NCBI GenBank assembly: GCA_022825675.1
Contig: JAJDWK010000066.1
Coordinates: forward strand, 1 to 64,000
Source: Anaerolineae bacterium
GTDB taxonomy: Bacteria; Chloroflexota; Anaerolineae; Aggregatilineales; Phototrophicaceae
Reading direction: 5' to 3'
Length of the DNA: 64,000 nt
In this document: piece after piece, positions 63,279 through 64,000 of the stretch
Layout of the letters: each line of letters starts with the position of its first letter
Numbering within the stretch: position 1 is the first letter of the stretch
Notes under the pieces: generated by a model
Told to the model about the DNA's origin: nothing
Seen by the model: only the letters and a program-made list of their open reading frames with translations
The model's database searches: none
Program-made: the position numbers and the translations under genes

Positions 63279-64000
63279 TTGACGAGCCAGGCTAGCGGGC
63301 GCGGGGAGCGGCTCGGCGCGGCTGCGCCGCGCTGGAGCTTGTGGAACCCCGCCAACCGCTCACTATTTGCGTATTTGCTGCTGCTGCCGGCGGTAGTGTT
63401 GACCGCCGCCATCATCGTCTATCCCATCCTCTCGGCGATAGACCTTAGCTTTCAGCGCATCAAAATCGCCAAATTGGGGCGTTCCCGCGCGCCCTGGACG
63501 CTGCGCAATTATGAGGAGCTATTCCAATCGCCAGAATTCTTGCAAGCCATCTGGGTAACCATCACCCTTGTCGCTGCCGTAACCTTGCTGTCCTACATCA
63601 TCGGCTTGGGCACGGCGGTGCTGGTGAATCAGCGTTTTGCCGGGCGGCGGGCGGCGCGCGTGTTGGTGGCGGTGCCTTGGGCGGTGCCCTCGGTGATGGC
63701 GGCGGTGATTTGGTGGTGGCTCTTTGACAGCTCCTTCGGCTTAATCAATTGGGCGCTGGTGCGCAGCGGCTTGAGCAGCCAGATGATCCCCTGGCTGTCA
63801 ACCCAGGGTGCCGCCTTTTTTGTCATTGTTGTGGTCATGGTGTGGAAGGGCTATCCCTTCATCTCGGTGATAATGCTGGCGGGCTTGCAATCCATCCCGC
63901 TGGAATTGTACGATGCGGCGAAGGTCGATGGCGCTAACGGCTGGAATCGCTTTCGCTTCATCACTTTGCCGGGCTTGCGCTCGGTCCGCGGCATCGCCCT
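63279..64000 (+). CDS. Sugar ABC importer permease, MalF type, third locus (3' end outside the window)
   Basis: Translation from TTG 63279 gives a basic start, then RSLFAYLLLLPAVVLTAAII, VYPILSAIDLSFQRIK, RNYEELFQSPEFLQAIWVTI, GLGTAVLVNQRFAGRR and the EAA loop PLELYDAAKVDGANGWNRFRF, the N-terminal 240 residues of a MalF-type permease. An in-frame stop at 63264-63266 limits the start to TTG 63270 or TTG 63279; GAGG lies 10 nt before the latter. No ATG is available. The gene runs off the window. Confidence 0.85.
   Translation, partial: MTSQASGRGERLGAAAPRWSLWNPANRSLFAYLLLLPAVVLTAAIIVYPILSAIDLSFQRIKIAKLGRSRAPWTLRNYEELFQSPEFLQAIWVTITLVAAVTLLSYIIGLGTAVLVNQRFAGRRAARVLVAVPWAVPSVMAAVIWWWLFDSSFGLINWALVRSGLSSQMIPWLSTQGAAFFVIVVVMVWKGYPFISVIMLAGLQSIPLELYDAAKVDGANGWNRFRFITLPGLRSVRGIA

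Overview
The window is GC-rich, gene-dense bacterial DNA. Several traits suggest Chloroflexota: a Gram-positive-type LexA, many sugar and peptide ABC importers with simple signal peptides and no lipobox, a multi-TM protein with a C-terminal beta-sandwich, a secreted SH3b plus CARDB protein, and groups of MmgE/PrpD, enolase-superfamily and malate/lactate-type dehydrogenases. This assignment is an inference from gene content; there is no rRNA or tRNA here to confirm it. The best promoters have TTGAC(G/T/C)-type -35 boxes and TATACT-like -10 boxes.

Layout. Positions 1-24 kb are mixed housekeeping and regulation: a cut family 2 glycosyltransferase, an HTH regulator overlapping dprA, lexA with an operator-like palindrome on its promoter, a lytic transglycosylase pair, a homocysteine methyltransferase/MTHFR fusion overlapping a receiver-like regulator, a DUF4032-like protein, a methyltransferase, a secreted SH3b/CARDB protein, a lone LolD/MacB-type ATPase, a HEAT protein, a TPR membrane protein, metG, a three-gene AT-rich cassette (16.2-17.6 kb), cfa, a LuxR regulator with an SDR, a C26 amidotransferase, a DinB protein and a flavoprotein. 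Positions 24.6-48 kb are almost entirely minus strand. They hold a sugar importer (SBP and two permeases), a peptide-type importer (SBP, DppB, DppC), and a catabolic gene set: MLE-type enolase, MmgE/PrpD, an M24 protein, an MFS exporter, two AstE/AspA-like proteins, an S9 peptidase, an LDH2-type dehydrogenase and an SDR. Above these lie a membrane protein interrupted by a G17 tract and two class I aminotransferase-fold genes. Positions 48-55.9 kb hold an MFS protein, an AGE-family epimerase behind a permease remnant, a NodU-type carbamoyltransferase, a DNA methyltransferase fused to HNH, a VOC protein and a binding protein. Positions 56-64 kb (plus strand) hold a second sugar importer with a dehydrogenase and an alpha/beta hydrolase, then the start of a third sugar importer.

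How it works together. Most of the right-hand 40 kb appears devoted to uptake and breakdown of sugars and N-acyl or peptide-like compounds. No importer here carries its own ATPase, so shared ATPases elsewhere are implied. Three catabolic-type proteins (M24, one AstE-like, one aminotransferase-like) lack the catalytic residues of their families, two of them beside an intact paralogue.

The strongest unusual signals are the G17 tract splitting a membrane protein (possible phase variation), the methyltransferase-HNH fusion, a 265-bp element with 18-bp terminal inverted repeats and 10-bp flanking direct repeats plus several degraded relatives, and the AT-rich cassette. I saw no CRISPR array, tRNA, rRNA, transposase or prophage.
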